DNA from: Paramuribaculum sp.
GTDB taxonomy: Bacteria > Bacteroidota > Bacteroidia > Bacteroidales > Muribaculaceae
NCBI GenBank assembly: GCA_029058705.1
Contig: JAIDXA010000076.1
Location: 1-5,877 of the forward strand
DNA length: 5,877 nt
Direction: 5' to 3'
The notes under the pieces are model-generated. The model ran no database searches and was not told where the DNA came from. It saw only the letters and a list, made by a program, of their open reading frames with translations. Below are positions 1 to 5,789 of the stretch, one piece after another. The position numbers and the translations under genes are program-made. Each line of letters begins with the position of its first letter. Position 1 is the stretch's first letter.

Positions 1-54
1 ATCAAATGGATAAGGTATAATTGACGGTGCCCTTGCACGCGGATCCCTTTTTTG

Positions 55-92
55 AAAAAAAACGGTCGGGCCGCCCACTTTAGGGCGGCTCG
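55..92 (-). terminator. Candidate rho-independent terminator, minus strand
   Basis: Positions 67-76 (CGGGCCGCCC) pair with 83-92 (GGGCGGCTCG) around a 6-nt loop, giving a 10-bp GC-rich stem with one G-U pair. Read on the minus strand, the stem is followed after 4 nt by eight consecutive T (complement of A55-62), the layout of an intrinsic terminator. On the plus strand the tail is only mildly T-rich (CTTGTTGTTA), so leftward termination is favoured. No minus-strand protein gene lies to its right before the sigma gene, so it would have to end a small RNA or antisense transcript. It could instead be a poor bidirectional terminator for a gene off the left edge. Confidence 0.5.
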
Positions 93-113
93 CTTGTTGT
101 TAGGGATAGACAC

Positions 114-157
114 TGGCCAGCCCTGCGGCTTCGGTTTGCAGAATGACACGTCGGCCA
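114..157. other. Structured non-coding segment (nested hairpin)
   Basis: TGGCC at 114-118 pairs with GGCCA at 153-157. Inside this, CTGC at 123-126 pairs with GCAG at 138-141 and encloses a C(UUCG)G tetraloop at 129-134 when read as plus-strand RNA. Together with the hairpin at 67-92, this makes about 100 bp of strongly foldable DNA upstream of the sigma promoter, with no open reading frame of note. The segment lies upstream of the predicted start of the sigma transcript, so it is not its leader. It may be part of a small RNA on the minus strand ending at the 55-92 terminator, or the 3' region of something off the left edge. I could not match it to tmRNA, SRP RNA or 5S rRNA. Confidence 0.35.
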
Positions 158-189
158 CAGAAAAAAATGGTTGAAAACATACTAAAATT

Positions 190-219
190 TTGACAAGTTA
201 CGTTTATTTTGTAACTTTG
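190..219 (+). promoter_or_regulatory. Bacteroidetes-type promoter of the first sigma gene
   Basis: A TTGACA-like -33 element starts with TTG at 190-192. Nineteen bases later comes TAACTTTG (212-219), an exact match to the Bacteroidetes -7 consensus TAnnTTTG. Transcription should start roughly 4-7 nt downstream, leaving a leader of only about 15-20 nt before the ATG at 243. This also argues against the in-frame TTG at 228 as the start codon. It is the best promoter match in the window. Confidence 0.8.
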
Positions 220-242
220 CACACTTTTTGCCGCAAACACGA

Positions 243-1100
243 ATGAGACAGCTAAAAATCATCCGCTCGATTACGAGCCGCGACACCGCATCACTCGACA
301 AATATCTTCAGGAAATCGGCCGCGAAGAACTTCTGAGCGTCGACGAGGAAGTTGAACTTGCCCAGCGAATCCGTCAGGGCGACAACCGCGCGCTTGACCG
401 CCTTGTCTGCGCCAATCTGCGTTTTGTCGTTTCGGTCGCAAAGCAATATCAGAATCAGGGGCTGAGCCTGCCCGACCTTATCAACGAAGGTAATGTCGGC
501 CTGATCAAAGCCGCTCAGAAATTTGACGAGACACGCGGATTTAAATTCATATCCTATGCCGTGTGGTGGATTCGTCAGTCTATTCTGCAGGCATTGGCCG
601 AGCAGAGCCGTATTGTCCGGCTTCCGTTGAATCAGGTTGGATCTCTGAATAAGATTAACAAAGCCATCAGCAAGTTCGAGCAGGACAACCAGCGCAAACC
701 ATCGTCTGAAGAACTTTCCGAGATTCTGGACATTGATGTTGATAAAATTTCGGAGTCGGTCAGTGTCAACGGCCGTCACACATCCCTTGATGCTCCCTTT
801 TCAGATTCCGAAGACAACAGCCTTATGGACGTGCTGACTGACGCCGACGCGCCAAACACCGATTCGTCGCTTAATCAGGAATCTCTTTCAGTAGAAGTTG
901 ACAGAGCCTTGTCGCAGCTGCATCCCCGCGAACGCGATATTCTCAAAATGTTTTTTGGAATCGGATGTCAGGAAATGACTCTTGAAGAGATTGCCCTTAA
1001 ATTTGATCTGACACGCGAACGTGTCCGCCAGATAAAGGAAAAAGCCATACGTCGCCTGAAAGGTCAGCGAAGCCGCCATTTGCGTGCGTTCCTTGGCTGA
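243..1100 (+). CDS. rpoD: RpoD-type primary sigma-70 factor, first tandem copy
   Basis: Primary-type sigma factor that would direct core RNA polymerase to housekeeping promoters. It is 285 aa from ATG 243, the start giving the family N-terminus MRQLKI; an upstream TTG at 228 sits at the predicted transcription start. Region 1.1 is absent, as in known Bacteroidetes RpoD. Region 1.2 lies near residues 17-50 (SLDKYLQEIGRE). Region 2 spans about 51-120, with DLINEGN, FDETRGF and the -10-reading SYAVWWIRQSI. Region 3 is about 125-200, including the DAPF finger segment at 183-186. Region 4 is about 215-280, with the helix-turn-helix TLEEIALKFDLTRERVRQ. A second copy follows 207 bp downstream (207/285 residues identical by hand count). 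Both copies have EEIA where most RpoD proteins, as I recall, have EEIG at the start of the helix-turn-helix. The RpoD family call is firm; whether this is the cell's main sigma factor is not settled by the window. Confidence 0.93.
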   Translation: MRQLKIIRSITSRDTASLDKYLQEIGREELLSVDEEVELAQRIRQGDNRALDRLVCANLRFVVSVAKQYQNQGLSLPDLINEGNVGLIKAAQKFDETRGFKFISYAVWWIRQSILQALAEQSRIVRLPLNQVGSLNKINKAISKFEQDNQRKPSSEELSEILDIDVDKISESVSVNGRHTSLDAPFSDSEDNSLMDVLTDADAPNTDSSLNQESLSVEVDRALSQLHPRERDILKMFFGIGCQEMTLEEIALKFDLTRERVRQIKEKAIRRLKGQRSRHLRAFLG

Positions 1101-1145
1101 TCCATCCTGGAGAAACTATTCGATAATAATAAAAAATATCGGTCG

Positions 1146-1189
1146 GAATCACTGAAATGATGCATTTTGGTGGTTTTGACTATTTTTTT
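1146..1189 (+). terminator. Candidate terminator between the two sigma genes
   Basis: Positions 1146-1159 can pair with 1163-1176 as a continuous stem of about 14 bp around an ATG triloop. Several pairs are G-U, and the core is A-T rich (AAATG with CATTT). A short spacer and a run of seven T (1183-1189) follow. Placed 45 nt after the first sigma stop codon, it probably ends that transcript and isolates the second gene. Low GC and the wobble pairs make its strength uncertain. Confidence 0.5.
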
Positions 1190-1218
1190 GCGTATATAAA
1201 GCCATAGATTATACGTTT

Positions 1219-1234
1219 TAAGTTTGTATCTTTA
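1219..1234 (+). promoter_or_regulatory. Probable -7 element(s) for the second sigma gene
   Basis: TAAGTTTG (1219-1226) matches the Bacteroidetes -7 consensus TAnnTTTG exactly. It is immediately followed by TATCTTTA (1227-1234), which differs only in the last base. No TTG lies 17-23 bp upstream of either; the nearest candidate, at 1188-1190, is 28 bp away. This promoter therefore looks weaker, or more dependent on an activator, than that of the first sigma gene. The predicted leader to ATG 1308 is about 65-80 nt. Confidence 0.5.
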
Positions 1235-1307
1235 CCGGAAATTTTGTAAAATCATGGCCTATGGGAGCGGTTCAAGCCTGTTCTTATGGCCAACAAATAT
1301 CATTCCG

Positions 1308-2168
1308 ATGAGGCAACTTAAAATCAACCGGTCCATCACCAACCGCGAAAGTCTGTCACTTGACAAGTATCTACAGGAAATAGGTCGGGAAGATCTGATA
1401 AGCGTTGATGAGGAGGTCGAGTTGGCCAGAAGAATCAGAAATGGTGACACCGAGGCGGCAGACCGGCTGGTCAAAGCGAATTTACGTTTTGTTGTTTCAG
1501 TTGCCAAACAATATCAGAACCAGGGGCTTGCTCTTCCCGATCTGATCAATGAGGGAAATATCGGTCTGATCAAAGCCGCCCATAAATTCGATGAAACGCG
1601 TGGCTTTAAGTTCATTTCTTATGCAGTGTGGTGGATACGGCAGTCTATCCTGCAGGCAGTTGCCGAGCAAAGCCGCATTGTAAGGCTGCCGCTTAATCAG
1701 GTCGGGGCAATCAGCAGAATCACAAAAATTTTCTCCCGTTTCGAACAGAGCCACCATCGGAATCCTTCAGCCAGCGAGATTGCCGATGAACTTAAGATGC
1801 CTGTTGAAAAAATATCGGAATCCATCAAGGTGTCGGGACGGCATGTGTCTGTTGACGCGCCATTTGTCGACGGAGAGGATGGTAATTTGCTCGACGTGTT
1901 GGTCTGTGATGACGCGGCTCCGGCTGATTCAGGGCTCGCTCGTGAATCTCTATCCGTGGAGATTGACCGGGTGTTGTGTCAGTTGAGTATGCGTGAGCGG
2001 GAGATAATCAGGCTGTTTTTCGGAATAGGTTGTCAGGAAATGTCGCTTGAGGAGATAGCGCTACGGTTTAATCTGACACGCGAACGTGTGCGTCAGATCA
2101 AGGAGAAAGCCATCCGTAATCTGAAAGGTCATAAAAGCCGTCTGCTTAAGGCTTATATCTGTCAGTGA
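1308..2168 (+). CDS. rpoD: RpoD-type primary sigma-70 factor, second tandem copy
   Basis: Second RpoD-type sigma factor, 286 aa from ATG 1308 (MRQLKINRSI), collinear with the upstream copy without internal gaps. Regions 2.1-2.4 and the region 4.2 helix-turn-helix (LTRERVRQIKEKAIR) are essentially the same, so it should bind the same core enzyme and read similar promoters. Differences concentrate in residues 131-220: it has QVGAISRI instead of QVGSLNKI, and GEDGNLLDVLVCDDAA in the finger region. The C-terminus is KAYICQ rather than RAFLG. An in-frame ATG at 1254 would add 18 residues (MAYGSGSS...), but these have no counterpart in the paralogue, so 1308 is preferred. The gene has its own promoter candidate and sits behind a candidate terminator. 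It is intact and not decaying: no frameshift, and all core motifs are present. A specialised role (growth phase or stress) is inference only. Confidence 0.9.
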   Translation: MRQLKINRSITNRESLSLDKYLQEIGREDLISVDEEVELARRIRNGDTEAADRLVKANLRFVVSVAKQYQNQGLALPDLINEGNIGLIKAAHKFDETRGFKFISYAVWWIRQSILQAVAEQSRIVRLPLNQVGAISRITKIFSRFEQSHHRNPSASEIADELKMPVEKISESIKVSGRHVSVDAPFVDGEDGNLLDVLVCDDAAPADSGLARESLSVEIDRVLCQLSMREREIIRLFFGIGCQEMSLEEIALRFNLTRERVRQIKEKAIRNLKGHKSRLLKAYICQ

Positions 2169-2178
2169 AGCAGTGCTG

Positions 2179-2640
2179 TTATCTCGACAACTGACGTGTT
2201 AGTGTGGCGGACGGGCGAACCGTCATGGTGAATGCTGCGAAAAGTCCCGTCGCTTCTGAATTGTAGCGGATGTGGTAGCGCCCGGGTGGAATGAAATCAA
2301 GTGTGAAAAGAGCGGTGTCGACAGGAATTCCTGCGGTTGACTTCGTGATGCGTTCTTCGATAGTGATGTCTGACCCGATGCGTTTGGCAGAAAGGCTTAC
2401 GGCGCCGTCTGTTGTCATGTCGCGAAGCCCGCAGCGTGTCAGCAGCAGTTTCCCGTCGGTGTCGCATGTAATGGTCACGCGTGGAGTCACGTCCGAATCC
2501 GACGAATCGCAGAGTTCGCCGCTGAGCAGATGTTCGATAGCTTCACCGCGTGATTGTGGCTTTACGCATAACCCGACCACAGTGGCGGCTGCAAGCGAAG
2601 CGATGACATAAAATTCCGTTGATGTAAGGAAACTGCTCAT
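2179..2640 (-). CDS. Hypothetical single-TM protein coupled to mgtE
   Basis: Protein of 153 aa with no family I can name. The start is ATG 2640-2638, which overlaps the mgtE stop codon as ATGA; longer in-frame versions would lie inside mgtE and are unlikely. Residues about 9-26 (FYVIASLAAATVVGLC) form one hydrophobic segment, a signal anchor or uncleaved signal; Cys25 does not sit in a convincing lipobox. The rest alternates like beta-strands: VTPRVTIT, then GKLLLTRC, and near the C-terminus DFIPPGRYHIRYNS followed by FAAFTMTV. This resembles an Ig-like beta-sandwich of the kind seen in Bacteroidetes envelope proteins, but that is inference. Cysteines are at 25, 44, 59 and 70. The topology is unclear, because the positive charges (K27, R31) follow the hydrophobic segment. 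Translational coupling suggests co-production with the Mg2+ channel, and a membrane accessory role is possible. The stop codon is 10 bp from that of the convergent sigma gene. Confidence 0.75.
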   Translation of the reverse strand: MSSFLTSTEFYVIASLAAATVVGLCVKPQSRGEAIEHLLSGELCDSSDSDVTPRVTITCDTDGKLLLTRCGLRDMTTDGAVSLSAKRIGSDITIEERITKSTAGIPVDTALFTLDFIPPGRYHIRYNSEATGLFAAFTMTVRPSATLTRQLSR

Positions 2641-4001
2641 GAACTGAAGATGCCGAGAAATAGTTTGGCTATGTGGACATAGATGATCAATCCGACTATG
2701 TCGTTTGAAATCTGGATGAACGGCCCCGTAGCCAGAGCGGGATTGATGTGTATTTTCTCCAGAGTCAGCGGAACGAGCGTTCCGAGAATCGTGGCGAACA
2801 TGACGACGCAAAACAGAGATGTAGCAACCGAAATCGTGACGGCGAAGTCGCCTGGCAGCATGATCAGGTTGTAGATAAAGATGAATCCCGAAAGGACGGT
2901 CGCGTTCAGCAGGCCGACAACGATTTCCTTTGCGATCTGTTTTGTGAATTCCGAAATTTCAAGCGAACCGTTGGCAAGACCTTGCACTACAATTGCCGAG
3001 GCCTGGACTCCGACATTTCCTCCTGTTCCGCCGATAATCGGAATGAACAGGGCCAGTGCCGTGACTGCCGCGAGCTGGTCTTCGAAAGTGGCAAGGATGA
3101 TGGAAGCGAGAATCCCTGAAAATATACCGATAAGAAGCCATGGAATACGCGCTTTTGTCTGGGCAAGAATCGAGTCGTCGGCATCGACATCGCTCGATAT
3201 ACCCGATGCCAGCTGGTAGTCGCGTTCAGACGATTCCCTGACCTGATCCATGACGTCGTCGACGGTGATGCGCCCGAGCAGGCGTCCGATGGAATCTACA
3301 ACCGGCATCGCGACAAGGTCATATTTTTCGAAATCGAGAGCAACCTCATCGATCGGAGTGTCGGCTTTGACCGCGACAGGATCGGTTTCCATTACCCGTT
3401 TTATTTTTGACACGGACGGGTCGGTGATAAGTTTCTTAAGCGGAAGAATGCCCCGGAGTTTGTTATCGTTGTCAACAACGTAGACGTAATAGACCTCATC
3501 GATCTCCTCGGCCTGCATTCTCATCTCCTTGATGCATTCCGGCATGCTCCAGTTCTCGTTGACGACGATCATCTCGGTGCCCATCAGACCGCCTGCCGTA
3601 TCTTCGTCATATTTCAGAAGGTCAATGATGTCACCGGCCTGTTCAACATCGTCGATGTGCGAGAGGATCTCTTCGCGGTCTTCTTCGTCGAGCTCCTGGA
3701 TAAGGTCGACGGCATCGTCGACATCCAGGTGGTCGATATAATGACGGGCAATATCCTCGGCGGGCATGTTGGAGAGGAGTTTCCGTCGGTCATCCTCGTC
3801 CAGTTCCATGATCACGTCGGCGGCCGTCTCCTCGTCGAGCAGTTTGTAGAGATATTCAGCTTCGTCAAGGTTCAGGTCCTGATAAAGCTCCGCGATGTCG
3901 GCCGGATGGAGGTCGGAAAGTTCGCGGCGCGCTTCCGCGTCGTCGCGGCGCTCTATGATCGAGCGTATCCGGTTGAGATAGTCTTCGTCGAATTCCTTCA
4001 T
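2637..4001 (-). CDS. mgtE: Magnesium channel/transporter MgtE
   Basis: Inner-membrane Mg2+ channel of the MgtE family, 454 aa, full length. The cytosolic, very acidic N-domain of helical repeats occupies residues about 1-130 (repeated LDEED-type motifs). Two CBS domains follow: about 138-195, opening with the family motif DEDTAGGLMGTEM, and about 203-260. In characterised MgtE these sense intracellular Mg2+ and close the pore. A connecting plug helix (about 261-285) leads to five predicted membrane helices from about 287 to 452. The pore signature GGTGGNVGVQASAIVVQGLA is at 324-343. Asp434 in ISNDIVG matches the conserved filter aspartate (Asp432 in the Thermus thermophilus protein). It starts 14 nt after the rsmA stop, so it is probably in the same operon, and its stop overlaps the start of the next gene. 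No Mg2+ riboswitch is possible in the 14-nt gap, so control would be through the CBS gate or the operon promoter. Confidence 0.96.
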   Translation of the reverse strand: MKEFDEDYLNRIRSIIERRDDAEARRELSDLHPADIAELYQDLNLDEAEYLYKLLDEETAADVIMELDEDDRRKLLSNMPAEDIARHYIDHLDVDDAVDLIQELDEEDREEILSHIDDVEQAGDIIDLLKYDEDTAGGLMGTEMIVVNENWSMPECIKEMRMQAEEIDEVYYVYVVDNDNKLRGILPLKKLITDPSVSKIKRVMETDPVAVKADTPIDEVALDFEKYDLVAMPVVDSIGRLLGRITVDDVMDQVRESSERDYQLASGISSDVDADDSILAQTKARIPWLLIGIFSGILASIILATFEDQLAAVTALALFIPIIGGTGGNVGVQASAIVVQGLANGSLEISEFTKQIAKEIVVGLLNATVLSGFIFIYNLIMLPGDFAVTISVATSLFCVVMFATILGTLVPLTLEKIHINPALATGPFIQISNDIVGLIIYVHIAKLFLGIFSS

Positions 4002-4015
4002 GGAACGGTGGTTGT

Positions 4016-4810
4016 TTATGCGTTACGGCTTGATGAGATAAGATTGGTCAGTTCAATGAACTGCTCGACACTCAATTGTTCAGGTCGCATGGAAAGCAGC
4101 GTGGAGTCCGGTAGGGGAGTGCCTGACGGCAATAGTCCGCGGACGGAGTTGCGGATTGTTTTGCGGCGTTGGCCGAACGTTGTTTTGACAACGGTCTTGA
4201 ACAGGCGCTCATCGCATCCGAGGTCGCTCACCGAATTGCGGATCATTCTGATCACACCGCTTTTGACCTTGGGTGGCGGGTTGAAAACAGTTTCGCTGAC
4301 TGTGAAGAGATATTCAACATCATACCAGGCTTGAAGCAACACGCTGAGTATGCCTCGCGCTTTGGTTCCCGGTCCTGCCGCAAGGCGTTCGGCCACCTCG
4401 CGCTGAAGCATTCCCGAGCAGCATCCGACAAGATCCTTGTAGTCGAGGACATGGAAAAATATCTGCGAGGAGATGTTGTAGGGATAATTGCCGATGACAC
4501 TGATGCGGGCCGCTCCCGGAAAGCAGGCGGAAAGATCAAGCTGGAGAAAATCACCCTCTATGATCCGGCCTTCTTCAGCGAGTTTCGGAAATTCATTGCG
4601 AAGATACTCGATGCTTTCTCCATCTATTTCAGCGACTTTCAAGTCAATGCCATCCTCGAGCAGAAAGCGGGTGAGAACTCCCATTCCGGGTCCCACCTCT
4701 ATGGCCGGATCTGATTTGAACTCATCGAGAGTCGATGCGATTCGTCTGGCAATGGAGAGGTCTGTAAGAAAATGTTGGCCGAGGGCCTTTTTGGGGCGTA
4801 CTTTCTGCAT
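4016..4810 (-). CDS. rsmA: 16S rRNA dimethyladenosine transferase RsmA (KsgA)
   Basis: S-adenosylmethionine-dependent enzyme that dimethylates two adjacent adenines in the 3'-terminal helix of 16S rRNA (A1518 and A1519 in E. coli), a late step of small-subunit maturation. It is 264 aa, the usual size. The start at 4810 gives the family N-terminus KKALGQHFLTD. Visible motifs are the SAM loop AIEVGPGMGVLT (36-47), acidic E61 in KVAEID, GDFLQLD (86-92) and catalytic NYPYNISSQI (108-117; Tyr replaces the commoner Leu of NLPYN). Then come MLQREVAERL (134-143), VFNPPPKVKSGVI (175-187), FGQRRKTIRN (212-221) and C-terminal RPEQLSVEQF (242-251). It is first in a minus-strand operon with mgtE and a small membrane protein, and divergent from the nuclease gene. 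No Shine-Dalgarno is visible, which is normal for this phylum. Confidence 0.97.
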   Translation of the reverse strand: MQKVRPKKALGQHFLTDLSIARRIASTLDEFKSDPAIEVGPGMGVLTRFLLEDGIDLKVAEIDGESIEYLRNEFPKLAEEGRIIEGDFLQLDLSACFPGAARISVIGNYPYNISSQIFFHVLDYKDLVGCCSGMLQREVAERLAAGPGTKARGILSVLLQAWYDVEYLFTVSETVFNPPPKVKSGVIRMIRNSVSDLGCDERLFKTVVKTTFGQRRKTIRNSVRGLLPSGTPLPDSTLLSMRPEQLSVEQFIELTNLISSSRNA

Positions 4811-4853
4811 GATTACGATGTCGTTGCGTTGGTTCTGTAACCGGATTCAACAG

Positions 4854-4886
4854 CAAAATTATAATTTTACGGCTACAAAATTATAA
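4854..4886 (-). promoter_or_regulatory. Duplicated -7 elements upstream of rsmA
   Basis: CAAAATTATAA occurs at 4854-4864 and again at 4876-4886, exactly 22 bp apart. On the minus strand each copy contains TAATTTTG, a perfect Bacteroidetes -7 box, so either could start the rsmA-mgtE transcript with a leader of roughly 40-60 nt. Neither has a TTG at the best -33 distance; the nearest, for both, gives a 14-bp spacer. Two start sites, or one start plus a repeated protein-binding site, are both possible. Confidence 0.5.
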
Positions 4887-4913
4887 CAATACTTTTACAA
4901 TTTAAGCCACCGG

Positions 4914-4944
4914 TTCGCTTTTTTCTCCCAAATCACTAAATTTG
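4914..4944 (+). promoter_or_regulatory. Promoter of the S1/P1 nuclease gene
   Basis: TAAATTTG at 4937-4944 is an exact TAnnTTTG -7 element, followed by GCAC as in the first sigma promoter. The -33 position holds only TTC (4914-4916), about 20 bp upstream, a one-base mismatch to TTG. The predicted start is near 4949, giving a short leader of about 25 nt before ATG 4974. It faces away from the rsmA promoter in a shared 163-bp intergenic region. Confidence 0.6.
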
Positions 4945-4973
4945 CACATGGATTCACCACCTAAACCAGATTT

Positions 4974-5789
4974 ATGAGACGTTTTTCCATTCTTGCTTTC
5001 TTTATGGCTTTTGTTTCTTCGTTTGCTTTCGGATGGGGGCAGAAGGGACATGATATCGTTGCCGAAATAGCCGGTCGCCATCTGACTCCGGCGGCTCGAC
5101 ATGCCGTAGACTCTATTCTCGGCGGCCGTTCGATGGTTTACTGGGCAAACTGGCTCGACAATGCCAGCCATACACCCGAATATGCCTATTCAAAGACCTG
5201 GCATTATAAGAATGTTGACGAAGGCGATACCTACGAATCAGCTCTTGCAAATCCGGCAGGTGACGCCGTGACAGCTATAAAGGCTCAGATAGAAACACTT
5301 TCCGATCATTCGGCGCCCATTGAAAAATCCGGACTGGCAATGAAGATGCTCATCCATATTGTCGGCGATCTTCATCAGCCCATGCATATGGGCCACGCTT
5401 CCGATCTCGGAGCAAACCGTATCAAAGTCAAATATTTTGGACGTGATGTGAATCTTCATTCCGTCTGGGACGGCAGCATTCTTGCCGGAGGACACGCCTG
5501 GAGCTATTCCGAGTGGGCTGATCAGCTCGACCGTGTGACTCCTGAAGAGGAGGCCTTGATTGCCGACGGATCGGTCGACGACTGGGCTCGTGAGACTCTT
5601 CCGATCGCTGCCGAGATTTACCGGTCGTTTCCTCAGGGTACGAATATAAGCTACAATGAGGTGTTCGAGTGGACTCCCGTGGTTGAGCAGCAACTTCTTC
5701 GCGGTGGTCTGCGACTCGCCCGCATCCTCAACGCCCTGTTTGATCCGTCACTTGCGGGCACAGGACCTTACAGACCGCAAGATCATTAA
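4974..5789 (+). CDS. Secreted S1/P1-family zinc nuclease
   Basis: Zinc-dependent phosphodiesterase of the S1/P1 (phospholipase C-like) fold, which in studied members cleaves single-stranded DNA or RNA and removes 3'-phosphates. It is 271 aa. A signal peptide covers residues 1-20 (MRRF, then a hydrophobic core ending SFAFG). Cleavage before WGQKGH would free Trp21, whose amino terminus is itself a zinc ligand in the family. All nine ligands can be placed: W21, H26, D62 (NWLDN), H77 (WHYKN), H128, D132 and H138 (HIVGDLHQPMH), H162 and D166 (LHSVWDG). The C-terminal part is helical and ends near a stop at the start of an inverted repeat. The protein is probably periplasmic or exported and scavenges nucleotides. 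It has its own promoter and is transcribed divergently from rsmA, so a functional link to that operon is not implied. No gene symbol is established. Confidence 0.93.
   Translation: MRRFSILAFFMAFVSSFAFGWGQKGHDIVAEIAGRHLTPAARHAVDSILGGRSMVYWANWLDNASHTPEYAYSKTWHYKNVDEGDTYESALANPAGDAVTAIKAQIETLSDHSAPIEKSGLAMKMLIHIVGDLHQPMHMGHASDLGANRIKVKYFGRDVNLHSVWDGSILAGGHAWSYSEWADQLDRVTPEEEALIADGSVDDWARETLPIAAEIYRSFPQGTNISYNEVFEWTPVVEQQLLRGGLRLARILNALFDPSLAGTGPYRPQDH

Noticed and set aside
26..53. Possible plus-strand terminator (GTGC/GCAC hairpin then T-run at 48-53)
   Set aside because: The stem is only 4 bp and lies 9 nt from the T-run, too weak to annotate without knowing what gene lies to the left.
167..193. 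Tiny plus-strand open frame MVENILKF
   Set aside because: It has eight codons, ends inside the sigma promoter and lies upstream of the predicted transcription start.
228..242. TTG start for the first sigma gene
   Set aside because: It sits at the expected transcription start just after the -7 element, and the family N-terminus begins at ATG 243.
291..779. 162-aa minus-strand open frame opposite the first sigma gene
   Set aside because: It is fully antisense to a highly conserved sigma-70 reading frame and has no features of its own.
1121..1141. CGATA/TATCG inverted repeat just after the first sigma gene
   Set aside because: Five A/T-rich base pairs around an 11-nt loop would form too weak a hairpin; the 1146-1189 stem is the better terminator candidate.
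2641..2811. 57-residue N-terminal extension of the small membrane protein
   Set aside because: It would lie inside mgtE coding sequence and reads as basic, low-complexity shadow translation. The ATGA overlap start at 2640 gives a proper hydrophobic N-terminus.
3657..4334. 225-aa plus-strand open frame opposite the mgtE/rsmA junction
   Set aside because: It is antisense to two well-recognised genes with full motif sets and spans their junction. It shows no family motif or promoter and is a shadow of codon bias.
4169..4714. 181-aa plus-strand open frame opposite rsmA
   Set aside because: It lies wholly inside rsmA on the opposite strand with no recognisable protein features.
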